A stretch of DNA of 64,000 nucleotides from Flammeovirgaceae bacterium UBA5585. Its GTDB lineage: Bacteria > Bacteroidota > Bacteroidia > Cytophagales > Cyclobacteriaceae. Below the pieces are notes generated by a model, which ran no database searches, was not told the DNA's origin, and saw only the letters and a program-made list of their open reading frames with translations. Shown here piece after piece: positions 17,768 through 26,494 of the stretch (positions within the stretch are counted from its first letter, which is position 1; every line of letters starts with the position of its first letter). The stretch is from contig DILT01000010.1 of NCBI GenBank assembly GCA_002425185.1, positions 506,593 through 570,592 of the forward strand, read 5' to 3'. Position numbers and translations under genes: made by a program.

Positions 17768-19201
17768 ATGACACGAATAACAGTTGCGAAAGGCGATGGT
17801 ATCGGGCCGGAAATTATGGATGCCACACTCGCCATCATTAAGGCGGCCGGTGCAAAAATTGAAATTGATGAAGTTGACGTTGGTGAAAAGGTTTACCTGG
17901 CCGGTAATTCATCCGGTATAGCAAAAGAATCGTGGGACATCATTCGCAGAAATAAAATTTTTCTGAAGGCACCCATTACTACACCACAAGGTGGCGGATA
18001 CAAAAGCCTTAATGTAACCACCCGAAAATTCTTAGGTCTTTATGCAAACATCCGTCCATGCATAAGCTTGCACCCATTTGTAAAAACGAAGCATCCGATA
18101 ATGGATGTTGTTATCGTACGGGAGAATGAAGAGGATTTATATGCCGGTATTGAGCATCAGCAAACCGATGAGGTAGTGCAATGCTTAAAGTTGATCAGCC
18201 GCCCGGGTTGCGAAAAAATTGTACGCTATGCTTTTGAATATGCAAAGCAATATGGCCGAAAAAAAGTAACCTGTTTTACCAAAGACAATATTATGAAGCA
18301 AACCGATGGGTTGTTTCACCAGGTATTTGATGAAATCGCCAGGGAATATCCGGAAATTGAAAATGAACACTGGATCATTGATATAGGTGCCGCAAAGATG
18401 GCAGATACACCCGAAGCTTTTGATGTGATTGTAATGCCAAACCTGTATGGTGATGTTCTTTCCGATGTGGCAGCCCAAATTGCAGGGTCTGTAGGACTGG
18501 CCGGTTCGGCTAATATTGGCGAGCAATGCGCCATGTTTGAAGCCATCCATGGATCAGCACCACGCAGAGCCGGACAGAATATGGCTAATCCTTCGGGTTT
18601 ACTGCAAGGAGCTATTATGATGTTAAATCACATTGGTCAGACCGATGTCGCTGAGAAAGTTCAAAATGCCTGGTTAAAGACCATTGAAGAGGGCATTCAC
18701 ACGTATGACATTTATAAGGAAGAAACCAGCACCAAAAAAGTGGGTACAAAAGAGTTTGCCGATGCCGTAATCGCTAACCTGGGCAAAAAGCCAACGCAAT
18801 TGAAAGCGGTTACTTATGCAAAGAATGCAACACTGAATCTTAAAAAATATAACCGTAAAGCCCCTGCTAAGAAGGAACTTGTTGGTGTCGACTTATTTGT
18901 TCACTGGAGCGGCACTTCACCTGATGATTTAGCAAAAATCATCCAACCCATGCAATTAGCAGATGTAACGTTATCCATGATCACCAACCGTGGTATAAAA
19001 GTGTGGCCCGAAGGTTTTGAGGAAACCTTTTGTACCGACCATTGGCGTTGCCGGTTCAAACCGAAAGATCGGTTGCTGACGAAAAATGATATTATCCAAT
19101 TGTTGCAGCGTGCAACGGATGCCAATATTGATATTATCAAGACGGAAAATCTTTACCACTTCGATGGTAAAGCGGCCTATTCCTTAGGACAAGGCCAATA
19201 A
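17768..19201 (+). CDS. icd: NADP-dependent isocitrate dehydrogenase
   Basis: 477 residues. It converts isocitrate to 2-oxoglutarate in the TCA cycle. Visible motifs: 'KGDGIGPEIMDATLAI' near the N terminus, substrate-binding 'NVTTRKFLGLYANIRPC', 'VRENEEDLYAGIEH', the metal-binding 'NLYGDVLSDVAAQIAGSVGL' and the nucleotide-binding 'FEAIHGSAPRRAGQNMANPS'. A C-terminal extension of about 140 residues ('LVGVDLFVHWSGTSPDDLAK' onward) resembles that of Thermus-type enzymes rather than E. coli Icd. Cofactor choice (NADP) is from the family. Single gene with its own promoter region. Confidence 0.92.
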   Translation: MTRITVAKGDGIGPEIMDATLAIIKAAGAKIEIDEVDVGEKVYLAGNSSGIAKESWDIIRRNKIFLKAPITTPQGGGYKSLNVTTRKFLGLYANIRPCISLHPFVKTKHPIMDVVIVRENEEDLYAGIEHQQTDEVVQCLKLISRPGCEKIVRYAFEYAKQYGRKKVTCFTKDNIMKQTDGLFHQVFDEIAREYPEIENEHWIIDIGAAKMADTPEAFDVIVMPNLYGDVLSDVAAQIAGSVGLAGSANIGEQCAMFEAIHGSAPRRAGQNMANPSGLLQGAIMMLNHIGQTDVAEKVQNAWLKTIEEGIHTYDIYKEETSTKKVGTKEFADAVIANLGKKPTQLKAVTYAKNATLNLKKYNRKAPAKKELVGVDLFVHWSGTSPDDLAKIIQPMQLADVTLSMITNRGIKVWPEGFEETFCTDHWRCRFKPKDRLLTKNDIIQLLQRATDANIDIIKTENLYHFDGKAAYSLGQGQ

Positions 19202-19219
19202 CCTTAACTTTTTTAATTA

Positions 19220-20065
19220 ATGGTTCCGGAGTTTCAGGGAAGAAACCTGGTTATTGCCACCATGCACAACAAGGATCGCGTAATGCGGTCCTTGCTGGAG
19301 CAAACACTGGGTGTTAACGTTCATGTAATCAAAGAACTTAATACCGATCTGCTGGGAACTTTTAGCGGTGAAATTGAAAGGACTGGGACTGCGGAAGAAG
19401 TAGCCAGCCGCAAATGCGAATTGGCGATGGAGGAAACCGGTTTTACTTTGGCCGTGGCCAGTGAAGGAAGTTTTGGTCCACATCCCTACCTATTCGGGGT
19501 GCCTGTTAACGAAGAGCTGGTATATTTTTTCGATCGTGCTTTGGATATTCACTGCATCGGTAAATCCATTTCGCCAGAAACTAATTTTTCACACGCGGAA
19601 GTTGTCAACAGTGATGCGTTGCTTGACTTTGCAAAACGGGTAAACTTTCCTTCCCATGCAATAATCCTTAAAAACAATCTCCATAAGCCAACAGTAATAG
19701 AAAAAGGCATTCAGGATTATAATCGCTTATTAGATGCCTTTAACAGGATGAAGGAACGCTATGGCAAAGCATATACAGAAACGGATATGCGGGCTATGTA
19801 CAATCCCTCACGTATGGTTGTTATCGGACAAGCTACACAGGCCATGCTCAACGCACTGACTAACAGATGTCCGTCATGTAATGGCCTATACTTTAAGCTT
19901 ACCGATTTTGAGATTGGTTTGCCATGTTCATTGTGCGCCTCGCCTACACAAAGTATTTTGGCGCATCATTATTCCTGTAGGGTTTGTGGTTTTAAGGAGC
20001 GAAAGCTTTTTCCAAAGCACAAAGAAGCCGAAGATCCTATGTATTGCGATTACTGTAACCCTTAA
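19220..20065 (+). CDS. DUF6671 family protein with C-terminal zinc ribbons
   Basis: 281 residues. The N-terminal part ('RNLVIATMHNKDRVMRSLLE', 'GTAEEVASRKCELAMEETG', 'ASEGSFGPHPYLFGVPVNEE') matches what I recall of DUF6671. The C terminus has four C-x2-C pairs (Cys217/220, 236/239, 253/256, 276/279), which would bind two zinc ions. Function unknown. It starts 18 bp after icd and may be cotranscribed with it. It ends convergently with the ABC-F gene, the two stop codons overlapping by 4 bp. Confidence 0.72.
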   Translation: MVPEFQGRNLVIATMHNKDRVMRSLLEQTLGVNVHVIKELNTDLLGTFSGEIERTGTAEEVASRKCELAMEETGFTLAVASEGSFGPHPYLFGVPVNEELVYFFDRALDIHCIGKSISPETNFSHAEVVNSDALLDFAKRVNFPSHAIILKNNLHKPTVIEKGIQDYNRLLDAFNRMKERYGKAYTETDMRAMYNPSRMVVIGQATQAMLNALTNRCPSCNGLYFKLTDFEIGLPCSLCASPTQSILAHHYSCRVCGFKERKLFPKHKEAEDPMYCDYCNP

Positions 20066-21987
20066 ACTGATTTGGAGCGTTCATCCAACTCCATGGCAAG
20101 CTTTTCCCATTGGCTGTTGGCTTCATCCAGTGCTGCCGTTACCTTATCGAAGGCAACCTGCACTTCATTGAATTTTTCATAATTACCAAATACTTCCGGC
20201 AGTGTCATTTGTTCTTCCAGCTTATTTTTTTCAGCCGTAAGCTGTTCAATCTTTTCTTCAACTTTCTCTAACTCGCGTTGAAGCGGCTTTAATGATTGGC
20301 CGTTAGAAGGTTTTGAGCTTACCGTTGGTTGTTCTTGTTTTTTTACCGGTTTACCCGGCTTAGTGGTATCGGGCTGTATTTTACTTTCCGCCTCGCGTTT
20401 TTTCTTCCAGTAATCATATTCTTCGTAGGTGCCCGGGTATTCTTTTATCTGGTAGTCTTCAATGTACCAGATTTTATTCGCCACCTGGCTGATGAAATGT
20501 CGATTGTGGGAGACCACCACAAATGTTCCCTGGTATTGCTGCAAGGCCTGGATCAGAATGTTTTCTGAAATAAAATCCAGGTGGTTGGTAGGTTCATCCA
20601 GCAACAAAAAGTTAGCTTCGGATATCAATGTTTTGGCAAGTGCTACGCGTGATTTTTCCCCACCGGATAACACTTTTATTTTCTTGAATTGATCTTCATC
20701 CGAAAACAAGAAGCACCCCAAAACATTTCGAAGTTGTTGCTCTGTTTTGCCTGAGCCTGCCTGTTTTAATTCGTCCAGCATTTCATTTTCGAGGTGGAGG
20801 GACTCAAGCTGATGCTGGGCAAAAAATCCTTGAATAACATTATACCCGAGTGTCCTGTTGCCTTCTATGGGTTCCGTGCCGGCAATAATGCGCAGCAAGG
20901 TAGACTTACCTTTTCCGTTGGCGCCAATCAGGGCTATTTTATCACCGCGTTCTATGGTAATAGAGGTGTTTTTAAGAATTTGCAATGCCCCATAGGCCTT
21001 TGAAATATTGTCGAGCGTAACAATGTACCGGCCGGGTTGCTGGTGAAAAGTGAATTTAAAATTTACGGCAGCGGTATCATTCACTACTTCATCAATTTTT
21101 TCCATGCGGTCGAGGGCCTTTACCCTTGATTGCACCTGGCGAGCTTTAGTGGCCTTTGCTCTAAAACGCTCAATGAAGCGTTCGGTCTGCCTTATTTTCT
21201 GCTGCTGGTTCTCGTAGGCGTTTTGCTGGATTTGTTCACGCAACTCTTTTTCTTCCAGGTAAAAAGAGTAGTTGCCCTCATAACTAACGAGTTGTTGCTG
21301 GGTAACATCAACAATTTTGTTCACTACATTATCTAAAAACCGTCTGTCATGCGATACAATAATCACCGCACCATCATAATTCCTTAAATAGTCTTCTACC
21401 CATTCAATTGATGGAAGATCCAGGTGGTTGGTTGGCTCATCCAGCATGAGCAGTGAGGGCTTCTCTAACAGCAACTTTGCCAGCATAACCCGCATGCGCC
21501 AGCCCCCGGAAAACTCTTTTAAAGGCCGGTGTAAATCGGCAGTGGTAAACCCAATTCCTTCCAGTACTTCTTCGGCTTTGGCCTGCATACCATAGCCGCC
21601 TGCATGATCATATTTTTCCTGAAGTTTGGTAAGCTTTTCCACCAGGTCTTCATGGTACTCCGTTTCCAATTGGTGGATCAGAATTTCCATCTGCCGCTCC
21701 ATATCCACTACTTCTTTAAACGCCCCCATGGCTACGGTAAGAATGGAGTCATCGGTCTGGTAGGAGAGCAGATCCTGGTTAAGAAAACCAAGGGTGCATT
21801 CGTTGCTTTTGCTGATGCTGCCCGAATCCGGTGTTAATTCACCGTTAATAAGCTTCAATAGGGTTGATTTTCCTCTGCCATTCAGCCCAATAAGCCCTAT
21901 TTTGTCTTTTGGCTTAATGAACATATTGGCGTTTTCGTAGAGGGCGCGTCCACCTATAAAGTATGAAAGGTTGGTTATCGATATCAT
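20062..21987 (-). CDS. ABC-F family ATPase (Uup/EttA type)
   Basis: 641 residues with two ABC domains and no membrane segments. Walker A: 'GLNGRGKSTLLKLI' and 'GANGKGKSTLLRII'; signatures 'FSGGWRMRVMLAKLL' and 'LSGGEKSRVALAKTL'; Walker B 'LLMLDEPTNHLD' and 'FLLLDEPTNHLD'. A charged linker separates the domains, and the C terminus is a coiled coil after a Lys/Pro-rich hinge, as in Uup-like members. ABC-F proteins act on ribosomes in translation or antibiotic protection, not in transport. Which subfamily applies cannot be decided from motifs. Confidence 0.93.
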   Translation of the reverse strand: MISITNLSYFIGGRALYENANMFIKPKDKIGLIGLNGRGKSTLLKLINGELTPDSGSISKSNECTLGFLNQDLLSYQTDDSILTVAMGAFKEVVDMERQMEILIHQLETEYHEDLVEKLTKLQEKYDHAGGYGMQAKAEEVLEGIGFTTADLHRPLKEFSGGWRMRVMLAKLLLEKPSLLMLDEPTNHLDLPSIEWVEDYLRNYDGAVIIVSHDRRFLDNVVNKIVDVTQQQLVSYEGNYSFYLEEKELREQIQQNAYENQQQKIRQTERFIERFRAKATKARQVQSRVKALDRMEKIDEVVNDTAAVNFKFTFHQQPGRYIVTLDNISKAYGALQILKNTSITIERGDKIALIGANGKGKSTLLRIIAGTEPIEGNRTLGYNVIQGFFAQHQLESLHLENEMLDELKQAGSGKTEQQLRNVLGCFLFSDEDQFKKIKVLSGGEKSRVALAKTLISEANFLLLDEPTNHLDFISENILIQALQQYQGTFVVVSHNRHFISQVANKIWYIEDYQIKEYPGTYEEYDYWKKKREAESKIQPDTTKPGKPVKKQEQPTVSSKPSNGQSLKPLQRELEKVEEKIEQLTAEKNKLEEQMTLPEVFGNYEKFNEVQVAFDKVTAALDEANSQWEKLAMELDERSKSV

Positions 21988-22111
21988 TTAACCGCAAAGA
22001 TAATTTTTTGTAAGGGTTAAACTTCATTGAGACCAAAATCCCTTTGTATTACCATCCCTAAAAATTTGGTTTATATTCATTCCGATTAGGCTTATCTTCC
22101 GGCTTAAACTT

Positions 22112-23302
22112 ATGATTATGCGGATATCAAAATTTGTATTTCCTGTTGCTCTATTGATGGTGGCCTTATTGCAATGTAACAGTGGTTCAAAGCCTGCTGT
22201 TGTTGAGCTTCCGGTGGGTGATGACGGAAGTGTGGAAGCCTTAACCGAGTATTCCAAGACATTACCCCTTGAAAAGATAAAAATGCCGGCTGGTTTTAAG
22301 ATTGATGTTTTTGCTGAAGTGGAGAATGCCCGTTCTATGGCGATGAGTCCCTCCGGTGTGCTATACATTGGAAACCGAAATGGTGATAAAGTTTATGCGG
22401 TTAAAGACACCGATGGTGATTTTAAGGCCGATAAAAAATGGGTAATTGCTTCTGGCTTAAACATGCCCAACGGTGTGGCCTTCAAAGATGGTGATCTGTA
22501 TGTTGCAGAAGTAAGTCGTATACTGAAGTATGTTGGCATCGAATCCAAACTGGCTAATCCGCCTGCACCGGTTGTTGTAAATGATACCTATCCGGATAAA
22601 ACCCATCATGGCTGGAAATACATTGCGTTTGGTCCGGATGGAAAACTTTACGTTCCGGTAGGGGCGCCTTGTAATATCTGCGAATCAAAAGAAGAAATTT
22701 TTGCATCGATTACCAGAATTAATGCGGATGGCAGCGGCCGTGAAATTTTTGCCCACGGTGTTCGCAATACGGTTGGCTTTACCTGGCATCCGGAAACAAA
22801 AGAAATGTGGTTTACCGATAATGGCCGCGATATGTTAGGCGATGATATACCTCCTTGTGAATTGAATTATGCGCCCAAAGCCGGTATGCACTTCGGGTAT
22901 CCATACTGCCATGGGGGTACCATAAAAGATCCTGAATTCGGCAGTAAGCGCCCGTGCAGCGACTTTACCGTGCCTGCGCAAAATCTAGGACCGCACACGG
23001 CACCGTTGGGGTTAAAATTCTATACCGGTTCTATGTTTCCGGGTCAATACAAAAATCAGCTATTCATTGCTGAACATGGTTCGTGGAATAGGTCAAAAAA
23101 AATCGGATACCGTGTAAGTTTAGTGAATGTGCAGGGAAATACTAAAGCCACAAGCTATACAACATTTGCCAGCGGTTGGCTGGATGATGAAACCCAAAAG
23201 GTGTGGGGCAGACCGGTTGATGTATTGGTTTTAAATGATGGTTCTATGCTGGTATCCGATGATCAGGCCAATGTGGTATACCGCATTTCATACGTGAAGT
23301 AG
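22112..23302 (+). CDS. Sorbosone/glucose dehydrogenase-like beta-propeller lipoprotein
   Basis: 396 residues; ATG at 22112 or 22118. Lipobox 'LLQC' near residue 22. The body is a beta-propeller of the PQQ-type glucose/sorbosone dehydrogenase family: 'PAGFKIDVFAEVENARSMAM', 'GWKYIAFGPDGKLYVPVGAP', 'GVRNTVGFTWHPETKEMWFT', 'LFIAEHGSWNRSKKIGYRV'. Such proteins oxidise sugars in the periplasm with PQQ, but many members have unknown substrates. It lies 34 bp before the Lgt-like gene. Confidence 0.85.
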   Translation: MIMRISKFVFPVALLMVALLQCNSGSKPAVVELPVGDDGSVEALTEYSKTLPLEKIKMPAGFKIDVFAEVENARSMAMSPSGVLYIGNRNGDKVYAVKDTDGDFKADKKWVIASGLNMPNGVAFKDGDLYVAEVSRILKYVGIESKLANPPAPVVVNDTYPDKTHHGWKYIAFGPDGKLYVPVGAPCNICESKEEIFASITRINADGSGREIFAHGVRNTVGFTWHPETKEMWFTDNGRDMLGDDIPPCELNYAPKAGMHFGYPYCHGGTIKDPEFGSKRPCSDFTVPAQNLGPHTAPLGLKFYTGSMFPGQYKNQLFIAEHGSWNRSKKIGYRVSLVNVQGNTKATSYTTFASGWLDDETQKVWGRPVDVLVLNDGSMLVSDDQANVVYRISYVK

Positions 23303-23336
23303 TGTGCTAGTAGGATAAAAACGAAGTTATCTGCCC

Positions 23337-24125
23337 ATGCATCCTGAATTATTTGAGTTCGGAAACTTCACTATCTATTCCTACGGCTTTATGATTGCCG
23401 TTGGGGTTATTGTGGCCGTGGCGTACCTGGCCATTCAGGGTAAAAGGGAAGTAAACCTGACGTTTGATCAGGCGAATAATCTTTTTCTCTTCATTTTTAT
23501 AGCCGCTGTGGTTGGTGGTAAGGTTTTTCTGTTCTTTGAAAACCCATCGCTGTACATCGAGAGTCCCAGACGATTATTAACGGGGAGCGGGTTTGTGTTC
23601 TACGGATCATTTCTCTTTGCCGTGCCCACCATGTTGTGGTATTTTAAAAGGAACAAATTGCCGGTATACCAAATGCTCGATATTATGGCGGTGGTAACCT
23701 GCCTGGTACACATGTTAGGCAGGGTAGGGTGTTTTATGGCCGGATGTTGTTATGGGAAGCCAACGACCAGCATGTTTGGCGTCACGTTTACTGATCCGGC
23801 CTGCCAGGCAAACCCGTTGAATACTCCCTTGTTTCCTACGCAGCTCATGGAAGCCGGATTTATACTTCTGGTTATGATGGGGTTATTATTTCTCCGATCG
23901 AAGAAGCAGTTTCACGGACAATTATTTTTGATGTACCTCATGCTGTATGCCCTTGGAAGATTTGGTTTGGAGTATTTCCGGGGTGATCAGGCCCGGGGAT
24001 TTGTGATTGAAGATTATGTTTCAAACTCACAGTTTATTGCGTTGTGCATACTGGTAGTTGCTGCAATTGTGTACCGGAAGTGGTCTAAAAGAAATAAGGT
24101 AGTAGTTGATAAAAGAAAAAAGTAA
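23337..24125 (+). CDS. lgt: Prolipoprotein diacylglyceryl transferase family protein (Lgt-like)
   Basis: 262 residues, about seven membrane helices. Lgt moves a diacylglyceryl group onto the lipobox Cys of prolipoproteins. The C-terminal motif 'YALGRFGLEYFRGDQARG' fits Lgt. The main Lgt signature (GRxGNFxNGE) instead reads 'GRVGCFMAGCCYGKPT', a Cys-rich variant found in some PF01790 members. It could be the cell's true Lgt or a related enzyme beside a canonical copy elsewhere. Confidence 0.8.
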   Translation: MHPELFEFGNFTIYSYGFMIAVGVIVAVAYLAIQGKREVNLTFDQANNLFLFIFIAAVVGGKVFLFFENPSLYIESPRRLLTGSGFVFYGSFLFAVPTMLWYFKRNKLPVYQMLDIMAVVTCLVHMLGRVGCFMAGCCYGKPTTSMFGVTFTDPACQANPLNTPLFPTQLMEAGFILLVMMGLLFLRSKKQFHGQLFLMYLMLYALGRFGLEYFRGDQARGFVIEDYVSNSQFIALCILVVAAIVYRKWSKRNKVVVDKRKK

Positions 24126-24137
24126 CCCGGCATCAGG

Positions 24138-24653
24138 CTAAAAGTCATCAGCAATATCATCTATTTTTTTCTTCTTGTCTTCGTCCATCATTCGCTTTAT
24201 GATAGCTGAAGAATAGAGTAGCTCAAGAGAAGTTTTAGAAGCAGGTTTAAATTTCAGGGTCAGGTTTTTTCCTATCCAGGTATAGCTCTCATCGCGTACG
24301 TCATAAATGGGTTTTCCTAATGCACTCTCCATGCCTTTCATCAGGCGGGTGTCTTTTGCGGTGATCACGGAGATTTCATAAATCAGGTCTTTGTAGGTTT
24401 TTACCTCAATTTTGTTCACCACCACTTCGCCAATGGTGGCATTTTCCGGGTTGATTACTTCAAACAGTTTAGCCGGGTGATGACCCTTTTCCTTAATATC
24501 TTTTTTGAATTTTGATCCAGCCACTGAATCGATATGCATACCCATTTTAATATTCTTAAATCCATTTCGCCTGTCCAGTTCGGTCAGGTCGTCCTGGGTG
24601 AAACCCGCAATGGAAATAAACAACATTATGATAAGGATGGAAGAATGCTTCAT
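24138..24653 (-). CDS. Secreted protein of unknown function
   Basis: 171 residues. Signal peptide 'MKHSSILIIMLFISIAGFTQ', then a soluble alpha/beta-looking domain ('NGFKNIKMGMHIDSVAGS', 'KPIYDVRDESYTWIGKNLTL') and a Lys/Asp-rich tail. No family recognised. Its ATG overlaps the stop of the DUF2911 gene by 4 bp, so the two are translationally coupled. Confidence 0.7.
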   Translation of the reverse strand: MKHSSILIIMLFISIAGFTQDDLTELDRRNGFKNIKMGMHIDSVAGSKFKKDIKEKGHHPAKLFEVINPENATIGEVVVNKIEVKTYKDLIYEISVITAKDTRLMKGMESALGKPIYDVRDESYTWIGKNLTLKFKPASKTSLELLYSSAIIKRMMDEDKKKKIDDIADDF

Positions 24654-25201
24654 ATTTTTGGTTCAATAAACTGAATGGGTATGCTTATTTTTGTTTTATC
24701 CCATAATAGCAAAAGATCGGCCACATTATTTCGCTGGTCAATTACTATCGTAAAAGCTTCATAGGTGGTATTACCGGTTTCGCCCACGGGCACATCAAAG
24801 CGTACTAAATCGAGTTTGGCGTTGTAGTTATAGGATCCCCAAAGGCCATTTTCTTTATTGATGATGATAGTCCATTTTTCAGGTTCTGGTATTGTAAAAA
24901 GTGTATAGGTTCCTGCCGGTATCAGGTTTCCGCCTAAATAGGCATCGCGCGTTAAGGTTATTTCTGTAGCTTCATTGGCACCGGTTCGCCATACTTCATT
25001 AAAGGGCACAAGTTTGCCAAATACTTCACGGCCGCGTTTGTGTGGCTGGCCGTAGGTGATTTTAATGTAGGTATCCTTATACTTTGCCGTTACAATAGCT
25101 GCCGGGCTTAAACGTGGTTTAATAGCTTGCTGTGCAGCGGCAACGTTGACCTCGAGGACGAGAAAGAGAAGAATTAGAATGCGATACATTGTTTCAACCA
25201 T
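24650..25201 (-). CDS. DUF2911 secreted protein
   Basis: 183 residues with a signal peptide ('ILLFLVLEVNVAAAQQ'). The domain motifs 'YIKITYGQPHKRGREVFGKL', 'PFNEVWRTGANEATEITLTR' and 'LIPAGTYTLFTIPE' are those of DUF2911, a family common in Bacteroidota periplasmic proteins with unknown biochemical role. First gene of a two-gene operon with the unknown secreted protein at 24138-24653. Confidence 0.88.
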   Translation of the reverse strand: MVETMYRILILLFLVLEVNVAAAQQAIKPRLSPAAIVTAKYKDTYIKITYGQPHKRGREVFGKLVPFNEVWRTGANEATEITLTRDAYLGGNLIPAGTYTLFTIPEPEKWTIIINKENGLWGSYNYNAKLDLVRFDVPVGETGNTTYEAFTIVIDQRNNVADLLLLWDKTKISIPIQFIEPKI

Positions 25202-25271
25202 CCGACACCATTAACTTGGCGAATATAAACTGTTACCCAGTAATTAGTAAACGCTTCGTGCAAATCTACAG

Positions 25272-25754
25272 ATGACCCGACCAGCTTTTGATGATATTTT
25301 TATGGAACTGGCAGTAAACCTTGCCAAACGGTCGCATTGTATCAAGCGTCATGTGGGGGCTGTGCTCACCAAGGATACGCGCATTATTTCTATCGGATAC
25401 AATGGCCCGCCCTCAGGAACGCACAATTGTGATGAGGAGTGGCCTGAAAAGGGTTGTCCGCGCGATTCCAAGGGCGGCTGTTCGCTGGCCATACACGCAG
25501 AACAGAATGCTATACTATATGCAGTGAAAAATAAAACGGCAGTAGAGGGTTCCACCTTATATGTTACCCTATCCCCATGCCTGGCGTGTGCCCGTATTAT
25601 CTACTCTATGGGTATTACACGGGTTATTTACCTGAACTCCTATGCCGAACACAAAGGTCTGGCCTCAGATGAGGGTGTCGATTTTCTGATTCGCTTTGGT
25701 GTGGAGGCTGTTAAATACCAGGGTCAGCTCACCAACGTAACACACATGATTTAA
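25272..25754 (+). CDS. dCMP deaminase (deoxycytidylate deaminase, ComEB type)
   Basis: 160 residues. The zinc site is visible as 'HAEQNAI' and 'SPCLACARIIY' (H-A-E and P-C-x2-C), after 'IGYNGPPSGTHNCDEEWP', which is typical of dCMP deaminases. It converts dCMP to dUMP, feeding thymidylate synthase, which is also encoded in this window (thyA, 48097-48891). It is convergent with the next gene, with a 2-bp gap. Confidence 0.92.
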   Translation: MTRPAFDDIFMELAVNLAKRSHCIKRHVGAVLTKDTRIISIGYNGPPSGTHNCDEEWPEKGCPRDSKGGCSLAIHAEQNAILYAVKNKTAVEGSTLYVTLSPCLACARIIYSMGITRVIYLNSYAEHKGLASDEGVDFLIRFGVEAVKYQGQLTNVTHMI

Positions 25755-25756
25755 GA

Positions 25757-26095
25757 TTATGCTTGCTTTAAAGCCTTCTCAAGATCAGTAATTAGTTTAG
25801 CCGGAACAGCCTTTGCATTTTTTGCCTTTACTGTTTTCAGTACCGATAGTGCTATTGTGCAATTTTGAATAAGGCCCACCGGGTTTTTATCATAGCGATA
25901 GCTTCCCAGGCACCAGGCAATGTCGGCTTGCAGTTGTGGTTCAGCATTGAGTGCCTGAAGTTTTTCGATTACCTGTTCACTTACTTTATCGATCGATAGG
26001 GAAGGTGTGGCTTTAGCTTTACTGCGCGGAGCAGCAGCTTTTTTTGCAGGAGCTTGAGGTGATTTCTTTTCAGTTGCTTTAGCCATGACAGTCAT
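25757..26095 (-). CDS. Small protein with Lys/Ala-rich basic N terminus, unknown
   Basis: 112 residues; an alternative start at 26086 gives 'MAKATEKK'. The first 35 residues are rich in Lys, Ala and Pro ('KKSPQAPAKKAAAPRSKAKA'), like histone H1 tails. The rest is a compact helical domain ('VSEQVIEKLQALNAEPQLQA', 'LITDLEKALKQA') with one Cys-containing helix. No family recognised. The basic tail suggests nucleic-acid binding, by inference only. Confidence 0.7.
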   Translation of the reverse strand: MTVMAKATEKKSPQAPAKKAAAPRSKAKATPSLSIDKVSEQVIEKLQALNAEPQLQADIAWCLGSYRYDKNPVGLIQNCTIALSVLKTVKAKNAKAVPAKLITDLEKALKQA

Positions 26096-26233
26096 TTTTG
26101 GTTGACGAATGATAAAATTTCATTCAAAATTACAGACTTGAGGTAGGGTATTGCAAGTCAACAGTCTTTTAAATTTATGCAACCGTGTGAATGGATGTTA
26201 AACAAACAGAATAGGAACGCCATAAAAAGACGA

Positions 26234-26262
26234 AAGGGAAGTAATTCTAAATTACTTCCCTT
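26234..26262 (-). terminator. Terminator of the Lys/Ala peptide gene
   Basis: A perfect 13-bp stem, AAGGGAAGTAATT (26234-26246) and AATTACTTCCCTT (26250-26262), with a 3-nt loop. On the minus strand a T-rich stretch follows (TTCGTCTTTTTAT). It lies 25 bp after the stop of the 22-residue gene. Confidence 0.8.
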
Positions 26263-26287
26263 CGCAAAGTTTTTAGGGGTTACCTAA

Positions 26288-26356
26288 TTACTTCTTCTTC
26301 TTGGCAGCTTTCTTAGCTGTTTTCTTCTTTGCTGCCTTTTTCGCTTTCTTTGCCAT
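26288..26356 (-). CDS. 22-residue Lys/Ala-only basic peptide
   Basis: The reading frame from the ATG at 26356 to the TAA at 26288 gives Met followed by 13 Lys, 7 Ala and 1 Thr, with 'KKAAKKKTAKKAAKKKK' at the end. This composition is that of histone H1 C-terminal tails, so binding to DNA or RNA is likely (inference). It has its own spacer on both sides and a strong terminator directly downstream, which argues for a real transcript. It could instead be a remnant of a longer histone-like gene, but start, stop and terminator are all in place. Confidence 0.6.
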   Translation of the reverse strand: MAKKAKKAAKKKTAKKAAKKKK

Positions 26357-26494
26357 AGCGTTAAATGTTTAAGGTTAAAAAGTTGTGAAAAGTTATAACA
26401 AAAATTTAATCCGCAAAAATTTTTTGATAAAATTTTTTGGCTGTGTGATTTTTTTAACAGTCCGATACTTCAAAATCGGGTAATCATTTTTAGT

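Larger units (their letters stand above)
26096..26494. other. 399-bp spacer holding only the 22-residue peptide gene and its terminator
   Basis: Apart from the Lys/Ala peptide (26288-26356) and the hairpin at 26234-26262, nothing coding was seen. 26185-26201 matches 12206-12222 at 16 of 17 bases. The part between the peptide start and murB is AT-rich and probably holds the peptide promoter, but no clear -33/-7 pair was found. Confidence 0.6.

Noticed and set aside
18185..18550. 121-codon open frame antisense to icd.
   Set aside because: It lies wholly inside the icd coding region, which has clear motifs in the other frame; no independent evidence.
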